Positions 11,292-22,480 of a DNA stretch of 64,000 nucleotides are shown here, one piece after another; position 1 is the stretch's first letter; each line of letters opens with the position of its first letter. Made by a program: the position numbers and the translations under genes. The DNA comes from Dillenia suffruticosa. Lineage: Eukaryota > Streptophyta > Magnoliopsida > Dilleniales > Dilleniaceae. A model generated the notes under the pieces. It had not been told where the DNA came from. It saw nothing but the letters and a program-made list of their open reading frames with translations, and made no database searches. The stretch lies in NCBI GenBank assembly GCA_033439265.1, contig JAVTVX010000017.1, positions 11,120,001-11,184,000 of the forward strand. Direction: 5' to 3'.

Positions 11292-11885
11292 TGTTGTAAT
11301 TTACACGTAAATTATGTACAAATTTAATAGAATGTAAATAGTGAAAGTAATGGATAGGCACCTTTATTTTTTATGTAATAATGTAAGTTATAAATATCCA
11401 TTTTTAATATAAATAATTAGGTATAACTAATGTAATAGTGGATATAGTGGGGGTATAAATTACCTAATAGTAGGGTGAGTCGTGGTTACAATTCTCTCCA
11501 CCACTAATACCCTATTTAATGAGATAAAAATTTTATATATCTATAAATAGGAGTCTCATTTTCAATTTTCTAACATATACCTAATCTTATAAGAAAAAAA
11601 AAACTAGAGAGAGAATATTGTTAAATAAATATGTTTTTTGGCGAAACTTTTGGTTCAAACATTAGTGCATAATTTTTTGAACCAAACAATAAATCATTGG
11701 GTTGTTGTATTCTAGAGGGGACGAGTCAAGTGAATTCTATCGATTCTTGAGTTTTTTCTTGCTATCATAGAAGGCTTGAATCTCCTTAAAGAGAGCAAGA
11801 TAAATGTACCTCAGCCCGTGGTCTTTTATGTAATTTTTCTATACTTTGTAATAAATTATTATTTTTATTACATTGTTCACCAACA
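11292..11885 (+). repeat. Copia-2 5' LTR
   Basis: 594 bp bounded by TGTTG and CAACA, matching 16396-16990. It contains a TATAAATAG-type TATA box (about 11540) that probably drives the element. Confidence 0.9.
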
Positions 11886-12540
11886 ATTTAAGGAGATTTC
11901 GATAAGGAAATTGCACAAGAAAAACTTGTCGACCAAGTTGGAGATCTCAACAAATCTTTCAAATTTCATGTTGCTCACTTTAGCATATAGAAAGAAAAAG
12001 TATTGTTCTACTGTAACTTTCTCAAGATGGCTTATGTTGTCACAAAAAAAAATGCCAATATGGAGAATATTGAAGGCATGTCCCAGGATGAACAAGTCGA
12101 ACATTCGGAGAGATGTGCACAATATGAAATAGATAAGTATAATTGCCGCTACTATCTTTTAAATTGCATTTCTGAGCAATTCTATAATTATTATGAACAT
12201 ACTTACCCTATTGCCAAGAAAATATGGAAGGCTCTACAACTTAAGTACGACATTGAACAAACCGGTGCAGAAAAGTATGTAGCTATTCACTTCTTTCGCA
12301 ACCAAATGACGGATGGAAAATCTATGGTGGACCAAGTGCAAGATTTCAAATAATTGCTCATGGTGTGTGGTCAGAAAGAGTAAACTTTGGTAACAACTTG
12401 ATAGTTCTCGAATCATTGACAAGTTGCCATCAACTTGGAGAGAATTTCAAAAGACCTTACGTCACAAACAGAAAGACATCACTTTGGAGGATTTAATCAC
12501 ACGTATCTGTGTGGAGGAGGAGGCAAGAGGCTAAGATGCA
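11886..12540 (+). pseudogene. Copia-2 gag remnant (UBN2 type)
   Basis: The coding sense begins almost at the LTR. After a frameshifted start, the LFYCNFLKMAYVVT-type block (about 12003) is followed by the KKIWKALQLKYD and FRNQM.DGKSMVDQV blocks typical of plant copia gag. Beyond 12353 other frames give the IIDKLP.SW.EFQK region and an LEDLI..I.VEEEAR region. At least two frame changes are needed. The region between LTR and gag that should hold the tRNA priming site is missing or unrecognisable. Confidence 0.85.
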
Positions 12541-12905
12541 ATGGTTCAAGATACGAATACGGATTCCACTAAGGTAAACCTCATATTCTCAAATAGTTTG
12601 TCCAACAATTCTCGAAATATATATTTGAAACCAAATAAAAATTTTGAAAACAAATATGATAAATTTCAAAACAAAAGGAAAAATTTCAATTATAAGAGAA
12701 AGAACTATGACCACCTTCCTTATAAGAAACCTGGTGTATGCTATGTTTGTGGCAAGAGTGGACATGTTACTCGAATTTGCAAATTTGGAAACGAGACTCC
12801 AAATCAAGCCAACATTACTGAAGAACCCTTTGTGGCTGTAGTGACAGACATATGTTTAAAGGGTGGTAGGCCAATTCTAGTGCCAATAGGCATATCTACC
12901 ATGAC
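12541..12905 (+). pseudogene. Copia-2 gag C-terminus, zinc knuckle and protease start
   Basis: A basic Asn/Lys-rich stretch is followed by a perfect CCHC zinc knuckle, CYVCGKSGHVTRIC, at 12739-12780. The knuckle binds element RNA. Protease should follow but is not clearly readable before the frame shifts near 12905. Confidence 0.85.
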
Positions 12906-12908
12906 AGA

Positions 12909-14170
12909 GTGGCTCAAAAAAATACTCCGTATGAAGAGTATAAAATTATTATACTTGATGATTCTCACACTATTCAAGTTTTGGGGAGTGGTGAAATTGA
13001 ATTAAAATTTACATATGGGAGGGTATTGCTTTTAAAAGATGTGATGTATGCACCCTCCATGAGAAAGAATCTTGTATCAAGTTTTCTTCTAAACAAGCCT
13101 GACTTTAAACGGACTACACAATCTGGTCAATGTGTGATTTCAAAAAAGAGAATTTTTATTGAGAATGACTATACTCATGATGAAATATTTAAATTGAATA
13201 TTAAAAATAAAGTATGCAATACTTCTTATTATATGCTGTCTTGTATTAATTTTTGGCATACTCATTTGTGTCATATCAATTCTAGATATGTGGATGTGAT
13301 GAGTAAGTTAGGATTAATCCCAAGATTAAACAAAAAATTTTTGAAAAATATAAAATTTGTAATAAGGCGAAAATCACAAAAAGACCTCACAAAACTGTTG
13401 AAAGAAAAACTGAATTACTCGAATTAATACATTCTGATCTATGTGAATTTGAATGAATTTTGACTTGAGAAGAAAATAGATGTATCATTACTTTTATCGA
13501 TAATTTTTCTAAATATACTTATGTATATTTGATTAAAAATAAAAACGATACACTTGAAATTTTTAAATCTTATCTCCTAGAAGTTGAAAATCAGTTTGGT
13601 AAAAAGATTAAAAAAATTTGAAGTGACAAAGGTCGTGAATATGAATCTTCTGGATTCAACTCATATGTTCAATTTTTAGGAATAATTCATAAAACTATAC
13701 ATTCATATTCATCTGCATCAAATGGTGTAGTAGAAAGAAAAAATAGAACTCTTATAGAGTTGTGTAATACTATGTTGATTGATTCATGTGTGCCCAAAAA
13801 TTTATGGGGTAAGTCCATTTTGACAGCATGTCAAGTATTGAATCAAATGCCACATAAAAATACAAAAATAACTTCTTTTGAGTTGTGGAAATGGTATAAA
13901 CCAAATTTGGGATATTTAAGAGTTTTTAATTGTTTGGCATATGCTAGATTACCTAAAAAACCCAATCTAGGTGTGAGAGCTGTCACTTGTATTTTTCTTG
14001 ATATTGAAAATAATATAATTTTTGAATCAAGTGATACTATTTTCATGAAGAAAAATTTCCTTATAAACTCAAAAATAATGAGAACAATTTTAGTTTATAA
14101 AATAATTTTAAAACCTTTACCTCTAGTTCTGACTTACAAAATCAAAAAAAAAAAAAAATTCAATTCATAA
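12909..14170 (+). pseudogene. Copia-2 protease C-end and integrase remnant
   Basis: The frame from 12909 gives the protease C-terminal part with LKDVMYAPSMRKNLVS. Then comes the GAG-pre-integrase HxLxH-like region (WHTHLCHINSRY, about 13254) and the integrase core. In the core the IDNFSKYTYVY block, the SDKGREYES region (Asp retained) and the SSASNGVVERKNRTL block with its catalytic Glu are all readable to about 14000. In-frame stops interrupt it, for example at 13619-13621. It would insert element DNA into the host genome. Confidence 0.85.
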
Positions 14171-14319
14171 TTTAGAAAATTTCAAAAAAAAAATACTTTT
14201 GAACAAAGGAGAAGTAAAAGAGATAGAATTGAAAAGCATTTTGATCCTCACTATTATGTATACTATATTGAGAAACTTATTACTTTACAAGAAACTTTAT
14301 CTTCTGAAAATGTTATATT

Positions 14320-15120
14320 TTGAAAAGAGACTGTAAATGATGAGATACAATCTTTAATTTCAAATCAAACTTGAAAATTAGTAAATTTACCTCCAAAATA
14401 TAAAACAATTGGTTACAAATGGGTTCTTAGAAAGAAATTAAAATCAGATAGAATCGTAGATAAATATAAAGCAAGGCTTGTAGTTAAAGATTTTACACAG
14501 AAGGAAGATCTTGATTTCTTTGATACATTTTCTCCTATTACAAATATGACATCTATTAGACTTTTGATTGCTATTGATACAATTCATAACTTACATATTT
14601 ATCAAATGGATGTTAAAACTGTTTTCTTAAATGGAGATTTGGAGTAAGAAATTTATATGGATCAAACTGAGGGATTCATAGAACCTAGAGAAGAAAATAA
14701 AGTGTATAAATTTGAAAAATCCATTTATGGCTTAAAGTAAGCACCTAAAATGTGGCATGAAAAATTTGATTCTTACATGATTGCTAATGGTTTTAAAACA
14801 AACGAATGTGACAAATGCATATATTATAAATCTTTTGAGAATTCAAATGTGATTATTTGCCTCTATATGGATGATATGTTGATTTTTGAATCAAATTTAT
14901 ATATTATCCAATATACCAAAGATATAATTAAGAAACATTTTGATATGAAAGACTTGAGTGAGGCAAATTTTATTTTGGGTATGAAGATCACTAAGACTAG
15001 TGATGACATTTTTCTTGATCAATTACATTATGTTGAAAAAATTTTAAAAAATATAATTTTGATAATTGCAAACATATAACTACTCCTTTTGATTCAAGCA
15101 TTCATTTATTTCCTATTGAA
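14320..15120 (+). pseudogene. Copia-2 reverse transcriptase remnant
   Basis: All main blocks are visible: T-stop-KLV.LP (Trp now a stop at 14372-14374), IGYKWVLRKKLKSD, YKARLVVKDFTQKE, DVKTVFLNGDL, the IYGLK-stop-AP block (Gln now a stop at 14738-14740), and the catalytic LYMDDMLIF with both Asp residues (about 14862). After it comes MKDLSEANFILGMKI. Only the point stops appear to prevent translation. Confidence 0.9.
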
Positions 15121-15159
15121 AATGAGAATGATATTTACAAGCAAAAGGAATATGCTAGT

Positions 15160-15790
15160 ATAATTGAAAATTTGAGATATTTAACTGATTGTACAAGATC
15201 TGACATTGCATATGCAGTAAGAATACTTAGCAGATTTACTAGCACGCAAAGTATGGAACATTGGCATGCCATAGAAAGAGTAATGAAATATTTATTTTGT
15301 ACCAAAAGTTTTGACTTGTTTTATAAAAAGTATCACACTGTAATTAAAGGTTATAGTGATACCGATTAGAACATATTGTCAGATAATTTTCTCTTTACCA
15401 CTGATTATATTTTTATGATGTATGGTAGTGTTATATGTTGAAAATCTAAAAAACAAAGTATAATTGCTAATTCTACCATGGAGGCTGAGCTAATTGTAGT
15501 AGCATCAGCAAGTGAGAAAATATGTTGGTTAAGAGATTTATTATATGATATTTATATTTGGGAAAAACTAGTTCCTCCTGTACTCATTCATTGTGATAGC
15601 ACTGCTGCAATTGGTAGAGTAAGAAACCGTTATTACAACGGTAAATCCATATCCATAAGAAGAAAACATAGTATTGTGAGATCATATTTGAGTAATGATA
15701 TCATTAACGTGAATTATATTAATCTCTTGATAATTTTGCAGATCCATTTACCAAGGCCTTGGCAAGAGAAAGGATCTGGAGCACATTGAG
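15160..15790 (+). pseudogene. Copia-2 RNase H remnant
   Basis: The segments read LRYLTDCTRSDIAYAV, the GYSDTD start of RNase H, a C-stop-KSKKQ block (stop at 15439-15441 for the usual Trp), STMEAELI, IHCDSTAAIGR and the N.ADPFTKAL-like end (frameshifted near 15735). This is the standard copia C-terminal domain that removes RNA from hybrids. Confidence 0.9.
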
Positions 15791-16395
15791 GGGGATGGGA
15801 TTGAAGCCCATGAATTCATGAGCCACGTATGAGGATACCCAACCTGAGGATCAGAGATCTTGTAATCAGGTTCAATGGGAAGAATAAATCATATGGTGGT
15901 CGTAAAAAATGCACTTAATTTTTTAAGTGTCATTCCCTATGATGTGGTTCATTTTTTCTTGTAGTAATTGAAGGGTTGAGTTATTAAACTTTTAATGAAA
16001 ATCTGAATCTCTTATAAGTTGGATATTAAAAGTTACAAGAATACCCTTGACAGATTTCACCTATGTGAGTGTGGAAGTAGGGCCGCTTGCAATCAAAATT
16101 GGGCTTATTCTCAAAAACACTCATAAAAATCGAGATAGCACAAGGCCATAATGTACCAGCTATTAAAGCTCATGTCAACACCTAGATTATTATGTGTAAA
16201 CAATAATCTCTATTTCTCAAAAGAAGTCTTAGTTCAATGTGGAATATACTCTGACTCTAAAGTGAGGATTTTTGTTACACTAAGTGGAGGTTCAATGCAG
16301 GCATACCTTCATAGAGTATAAAAATCTATCTTTAACTATTATTTTCTCTCTCAACATGAAATCACTTCCATTAATATTAAAAGTGAGTGAGGAAA
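15791..16395 (+). other. Copia-2 3' untranslated region and polypurine tract
   Basis: Noncoding sequence between RNase H and the 3' LTR. Its last bases, AGTGAGTGAGGAAA (about 16382-16395), are purine-rich and adjoin the LTR, as expected for the plus-strand primer. Confidence 0.7.
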
Positions 16396-16990
16396 TGTTG
16401 TAAGTTACATAAAAATTATGTACAATTTTAATAGAATGTAAATAATGGAAATAATAGGTAGACACATTTATATTTTGTGTAATGGTATAAGTTACAAATG
16501 TCCACTTTTAATATAAATAATTAAGTGCAAGTCATATAAGAGTGGGTATAATGGGGAGTGTAAATTACCTAATAGTGGAGTGAATGGTGGTTACAATTTT
16601 CTCCACCACTAATACCATACTTAATGAGATATGAATTTTGTACATCTATAAATAGGAGTCTTATTTTCAATTTTCTAGCATATACCTAATTTACAAGAAA
16701 AAACTATAGAGAGAATATTATTAAAGAAATGTGTTTTTTTGTGGAGTTTTGGATTCAAATATTTGTATAGAATTTTTTGAATTAAATAATAAATCGTTGG
16801 TATATTGTATCATGGAGGGAACGATTCAAGTGAATTCTATTATATCGATTCTTGAGTTTTTTCTTACTATTGTAGAAGATTCGAGTCTTCTTAAAGAGAA
16901 CGAGATATCCATGTCTCAATCCGTGATCTTTTGTATAATTTTTTTATATTTTATAATAAATTATTATTTTAATTATATTGTTGATCAATA
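16396..16990 (+). repeat. Copia-2 3' LTR
   Basis: About 595 bp matching 11292-11885 with scattered substitutions. It starts TGTTG. The terminal CACCAACA of the partner reads GATCAATA here, so the inverted repeat end is mutated. Confidence 0.88.
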
Positions 16991-17653
16991 TTGTATAAAT
17001 GGAATCGACTCCTAGAGGGTGTAGTGGGAGAGGTCGGTATGCCCAAAGAGAGAACCTGAGATGCATCCCGCAAGAGCTTGATGAAATAGATGCTTGAATG
17101 TTGCTTCCCTGTACTTTCGATTAGCGATTTGTCATAACAACCATCTTATTCCCACATGAATTAGAAATAATCATATTATATGAGCGCCGAGAATACATTA
17201 GAAATAATAATGAATACCCTTTTTACGAGTGAAAGAAATTTCAAAAGGGAAATCAATCATGCCTTAAAAATTATTTGATTATGATTGCAATAGGATGATG
17301 CATTGCACTGGGTACAGCTACAGTGGGCACTTTTTTTTTCTTGTAGTTGTTGATGATGTTGGTGATGATCATTCTAGGGTATAGACCACATGATGTGGTG
17401 ATTCTGGGCATTGTGAGTTGATTAGTGTCATGATTGTTTATGATCATGATCAGACAATCCAACCACAATCCTCGAATCAAATTGCATGTCGATAGGAAAA
17501 AACTACTAATTAATAGATATACACAATTACACAGACATCATTTGAAAAGGGTCGGTGACCAAAACGTGGCCACGAAAGAGAGGCACCAACAGTTGACTAT
17601 TGAGGTTAAATAGTACTACTAAAATCAAAAATTAAAAAGTAAAACAAATGAAG

Positions 17654-17656
<3 letters not shown>
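16991..17656. other. Intergenic sequence upstream of the WAV3-like gene
   Basis: No gene seen. It lies between the Copia-2 3' LTR and the GA tract, and is the likely distal promoter of the downstream gene. Confidence 0.5.
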
Positions 17657-17719
<63 letters not shown>

Positions 17720-17773
17720 TAGAGAGAGAGAAAGAGAGAGGGAGAGAGGGAGAGAGAGAGAGACAGAGAGAGA
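17657..17773 (+). repeat. Long GA microsatellite in the WAV3-like promoter
   Basis: About 117 bp of nearly pure GA with a few interruptions, about 560 bp before the start codon. Plant BBR/BPC proteins bind such GAGA repeats, so a regulatory role is possible. It could also be neutral expansion. Confidence 0.9.
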
Positions 17774-17934
17774 CCATTTATTTTACTGACATAGTTACCC
17801 CATCAAATATTTCCGAAAGTTTACCATTTCCAAGGAATACATATAATCTGTGACTAAAAGCCGCTTGATCAACATCCCCAAAACAGAGAAGAGTAGATCT
17901 CTGCGAAAGCAAAACCTTTTTTTGGAGAATCGAG

Positions 17935-17937
<3 letters not shown>

Positions 17938-17970
<33 letters not shown>
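17938..17970 (+). repeat. Second GA tract in the leader of the WAV3-like gene
   Basis: About 16 GA units. A third short tract lies at 18321-18336, directly before the start codon. All three have the same strand orientation, so a transcript would carry purine-rich GA runs in its leader. Confidence 0.9.
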
Positions 17971-17971
<1 letters not shown>

Positions 17972-18336
17972 AAATTATGGTATTACAGAAAAAAGAGAAC
18001 AACAAAAGCGAAGCGAAGCTAAGCAAGGAGAGTAGTAGATAGATTGAGATGAAGATGTAGAGAGTGAGAGAGACTGGTGGTCTCTCTGGTGTCTCGATCC
18101 GTCTCAATCCTTCTCTTGTCTGTTTCTTCATTTGCTCTTCTCATCAATCCCATGCTTCTTCTTCTTCTTCCCACCATGTTGTCTTGGTTTTGAACTCTAT
18201 CATTACAGATCAATCAAAACCAAATTTCTTTTTTCCCATTCTTTTCTCCTCTTCCCTTTTTCTCCTACTCATTTCACTTACAAAAGGCCTAAAAAGCAAA
18301 AGAAAAGGAGTTGAAGACACAGAGAGAGAGAGAGAG

Positions 18337-20660
18337 ATGGGTACAGGTTGGAGAAGTGCTTTCTGTACATCAATTCCTCGAGACGCAGAAGCCACCATTG
18401 CTACAACAACATCAGGAGCAGAGAATGATAAGCAAAAACAGACTAATAATAGTAGCTCAAGAAGCCAGAGCCAAAATCCAAGTCCTAGAACATCGTCCAC
18501 TAATAAAAGACTGGGATTTCTCTCTGGAGGAAACAGTAATAGTAACAGTAACCCATCAACCCCAAGACTGCAGTCTTTAGTTACTAGTCAGAGCTTGCGA
18601 TGCAGAACTTCATCTTCTAACGAGATTGATGAATCTCCAAGACTTAATTGCAAACTCACCACTCATAAATCTACTTCTTCAACTCCTACAAAGAGTCCTG
18701 GCCCTTTGTTGGGTTCAAATCCTTTGTCTCCTCGATCCCCTCTGAAGTTTTCAATCTTTAAAAACAGAAGACTCTCAAGAGTGAGAAATTCTATTCCTCC
18801 GTTTTTTCTTTTTTCTTTTTTCTACGTTGATGTGAGCTTTCGTATAATGGGTTGCTGTTTATTTTTCAGAGTAGCTGTGAAATATGTTCGCAGAGCGTGA
18901 AGACGGGTCAAGGAACAGCCATTTTCACAGCAGAGTGCTCGCACGCTTTTCATTTCCCATGCATCGCTTCGTACGTTCTAAAACAGGGGAGGTTGCTTTG
19001 CCCTGTTTGCTCTGTTACGTGGAAAGATGCCCCATTACTCGCCCTTCCGAAATCAGTCTCGAATCAAGAAGAAGATGCAACAGAGATCAAGCAAATAGAT
19101 TCTCAATCAGAAACCAGAGTTAATGTCAATCTCAATGTCAATGTCAAACCCAAAGTTGAAACCCAGCAATTGCAAACGCGACAAATAGTCAGAGCTTACG
19201 ACGATGACGAGCCTTTGCTATCCCCGATTGCTGGAGCTCGCTTTAATTGCATTCCGGAATCTAATGAGAACGAAGAAGATGACGAAACAGAGGAGTTTCA
19301 AGGGTTTGTAGTCAATCCTGAACCTCCCAAAATTGATTCAGTCAAATCCAGGGCTGGTGATGGTAATGTTGGGTCGATGACCAAGGTTGGAGATTTATTG
19401 AAAAGCGTACATGTGAGTTTATCACCGCAATCGGCTTTGATATCGGTTGGTCGCGACCACGAGTCGTATGCGGTGGCTTTTAGGGTCAGAGCTCCGTTGC
19501 GCTCTACCAACACTGCGCCGATTCTCGAGCCAGGTCGGCGTGCGCCTATCGATTTGGTGACTGTTCTTGATGTTAGTGGTGGCATGAATGGAGCAAAGCT
19601 GCAGATGTTGAAGCGAGCTATGCGGCTTCTCATTTCCTCCCTCGGCTCAGCCGATAGGCTCTCCATTGTTGCATTCTCTGCTTCTCCAAAGAGGATGTTG
19701 CCCTTACGCAGAATGACGGCTCATGGACAGCGGTCGGCTCGGCGCATAATAGACCGACTCGTTTGCGGCGGTCAGGGAAGCTCCGCTGACGATGCGTTAA
19801 GAAAAGCCGCTAAAGTTCTTGAGGATCGGCGGGAGAAAAACCAAGTTGCTTGTATCATGTGGCTGTCCGACGGTCAGGATGAGCAAGCCCAGATCAGAAC
19901 TGTGAGCGTCCACCACGTGTCGGACCAATCCGCTTCCGGTCGGTTCACCCACATTGAGATTCCGGTTCACTCTTTTGGTTTGGGTCGGAACACGCACGAA
20001 TCGGTGGAGGATGCCTTTGCTAGATGTGTAGGTGGTTTATTGAGCGTTGTGGTCCAAGATCTCGAAGTCCATCTCGGTTTCGCTTCGGGTTCAGCACCAG
20101 GTGAAATCTCAGCCGTCTATTCCTGTAATGGAGGGTCCACAGTAATCGGTTCGAGCTCGGTTCGATTTGGCGATCTCTTCGCAGAGGAAGAGAGAGAACT
20201 ACTACTCGAACTCAGAGTCCCTATAACATCCGTTGGGTCGCGCCACGTGTTATCGGTTCGGTGCAGTTACAAAGATCCGTCAACCCAAGAAACAATTTGC
20301 GATGTCGACCGGGCTATGCTGGTTCCGCGTCCTCATGCCGTTAGATCATCAGACCCGGAAATCGAACGACTAAGAACGCTCTTCATCACAACCCGCGCAA
20401 TGGCAGAGTCGGGTCGGTTGGTGGAGTTGGGGAACTTAAGAAGCGCCTTTCACCAGCAACAGATGGTGATGATGCAACGGCAAGCAGAAGCTCGGAGGAG
20501 CAAAGAGAGAGAAACAACGGCTTTCGTGGATGAAAATGGTGACCCATTGACACCTACATCGGCTTGGCGAGCCGCGGAGATGCTGGCGAAAGTAGCCAGA
20601 ATGAAAAAGTCTTTGAATCGAGCCAGCGACTTACACGGCTTCGAGAACGCCAGATTTTAG
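18337..20660 (+). CDS. WAV3-family RING-H2/VWA E3 ubiquitin ligase
   Basis: Two exons, 18337-18780 and 18870-20660, joined in phase 0 through a GTGAGA donor and a TTTTTCAG acceptor, give 744 aa (Arabidopsis WAV3 is about 690). The N-terminus MGTGWRSAFCTSIPRD is the family's signature, which is why I start at 18337 although the frame is open upstream. A Ser/Asn-rich low-complexity part (about 30-140) is followed by a RING-H2 finger with C151, C154, C171, H173, H176, C179, C192 and C195. Then come the family segment DDDEPLLSP, a von Willebrand A domain (about 376-530) and a C-terminal Vwaint/DUF3537-like region. RING proteins recruit E2 enzymes to ubiquitinate targets. WAV3 relatives act in root gravitropism and auxin-linked growth. 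The metal-site motif reads DVSGG (382-386) rather than DxSxS. Wording in the VWA domain (MLKRAMRLLISSLGSADRLSIVAFS) suggests the WAVH2-like branch, which is less sure. Confidence 0.92.
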
Positions 20661-22069
20661 CTATCTTTTTTTTTTCCTTTTATTTTTTCTCTCTCTAGTA
20701 ATATGTGAAAAATCACAATCAAAACTGTTAGAAGAAGGAAAAAAAAAAAAAAGGGGAGTAAAGGTCGGGACAACGGAATCAACGAGGGTGCCGGGGGGGC
20801 GGGGGTATACCTAAAGTGGGGTCTGCCGGGGAATGAAGCCCCAGAAATGGGCTAAGATTTGGGGATTTGGGGGAAGGGGGTCCTTCTTGAATCTAGGCTT
20901 TTATTTTGTATCTTTATCCTTTCCATTCCACAATTGTACTAGTGTACCCCCACAAAGTCTTATTTTTCTTTGCGTTTGATTTTAAGGGAAAATTTGATTC
21001 TGATAAGACTTTTGCAGGGAAGGGATCACCATTACGTGGCTTTTGTGGTGCACTGTTTTTTTTTTTTTGAAGATGTAATTAAATGGATTTGAATTGAAAA
21101 TGAAAGAATAAAAATGAAAAGATTTTACGTTTAAAAGGGACTCTGTGGTGCACCATAGACTCTGTTTTATCTCATCTCTTGTGGTGAGTGCAGCAGCAAC
21201 TATGATTTTTGGGGCTCATAAAAAAACGGGAACCTTGAATAAGTTTTTATTTTCCTCCTATTTTATGATTCATGAAGACACCGATTTATTTTCCTCTCAC
21301 TTACACAATTATTCAATTAACTAAAATCACTAAAATTCAAATTTATTCAGTTAGTAAAAACTGATCCATACGTATTTATATGAACTTTTTTTTTATAATC
21401 TGAGGAATGGGTGTAAATGTTGTTCTCAGTTAGTATAATGATAAAGTAATGATGTTTTGTGTGCATTGGTTGTGGAATCATAATTTGACATGGCCCTTTT
21501 AAATTAAATTATTGGGTGATGTAATTTTATTAAATAAAATCTAACCTTTAATCTTAATTTTATATAAATGAGATTTGAGTGAATATATAATTTACACAAT
21601 ATATTTATCCTATATGCATAAATTATTGGTTAGTGAATCATTACTAAAAAGAGAAAAGTTCAACTGGTTAGTTATTATAATTATATTCCAAAGTTTTACA
21701 TACGATTTATGATATAGACGGACATATATTGTTTTAGAACTTTGAACACACGGGTCGTGACAACCCATGCCTATGCGTATGGCATATTGATCTCTTAAGG
21801 CACAGGGAAGTGGGAAAATGAGTGAGTTATGGGGACTCGGTAAACATAGAGATATTATAGAGACCGGGCTAAAAAAATAAATATCAATCAAAATCATCAT
21901 TTACAATCATGACTCACAACCTTAGCATGAGATATTGGTACTAATATCAAAGTCAAATGAGTCACCAATAACATTAAGTTAAAATACCAAAGCAAACATG
22001 AAATCAAAATATATCAAACTATGAAAGATAAAGGGCAAACAACAATTGATTCAAATTATCCAAGGTTAC
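20661..22069. other. 3' flank of the WAV3-like gene and intergenic DNA
   Basis: The first few hundred bases probably hold the 3' untranslated region (T-rich run after the stop, AATAAA-like hexamer near 21107). A G-rich stretch lies around 20780-20890. No gene is visible to 22069. The last part may be the 3' flank or tail of the antisense LINE. Confidence 0.5.
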
Positions 22070-22076
22070 GGGTTTA

Positions 22077-22480
22077 TTACAAAAGGATCGAAAAGGTTTT
22101 CTTATCAAAAAGATAGCGGCTTGAATGACCCCGAGAACAAACTAGACTAGACTGCTCTGCATCTTCCCTGTCACTCCTAATGAGATCCACCAAGCCTAGA
22201 CTGCTCTGCAGCTTCCCCGTCGGACCTGAAACAGCCCTTCTGCCCATCTTAATAACCTTATAAGCGTATATGTTTGCTTCTCTAAAGATATGGCAAACTG
22301 AAGCATTAAGTTGGTCCAAGATTTGCTTGCACTCTTGAACTAAACATTCCGGTGGATGGTCAGTTACCTGCCCCTTGTTCAACACATTGACCAGGAGCAA
22401 GGATCTGTCTCCACCTCTATGTTCTTCTGTCTCCTTCTCCTCGCCATGTTCAAGCCCTGCCGCAGGCCCCAAAGCTCTAC
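22077..22480 (-). pseudogene. LINE ORF2 RNase H C-terminal remnant
   Basis: The antisense frame gives ECLVQECKQILDQL..., then CHIFREANIYAYKV, the usual H.YREAN.CAD-like end of plant LINE RNase H, here with the Ala-Asp changed. The frame is open for about 130 codons but starts in the middle of the domain. Confidence 0.75.

Larger units (their letters stand above)
11292..16990 (+). mobile_element. Copia-2: Ty1/copia LTR retrotransposon, decayed
   Basis: About 5.7 kb with LTRs of about 594 bp. The 5' LTR runs TGTTG to CAACA, and the 3' LTR starts TGTTG and ends in a degraded CAATA. Between them are gag with zinc knuckle, integrase, reverse transcriptase and RNase H in copia order, and a purine-rich tract before the 3' LTR. 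It is not related to Copia-1 or Copia-3 in its LTRs. Frames stay readable over long distances, so decay is mainly by point stops, many at former TGG, CAA or CGA codons. I see no clear target duplication (CTGTG against TTGTA) and no standard priming site after the 5' LTR. Confidence 0.9.

Noticed and set aside
18064..18336. In-frame extension of the WAV3-like reading frame upstream of 18337
   Set aside because: The 91 extra residues are low-complexity and unlike the family, whose proteins start MGTGW. A GA leader directly before 18337 looks like untranslated sequence.
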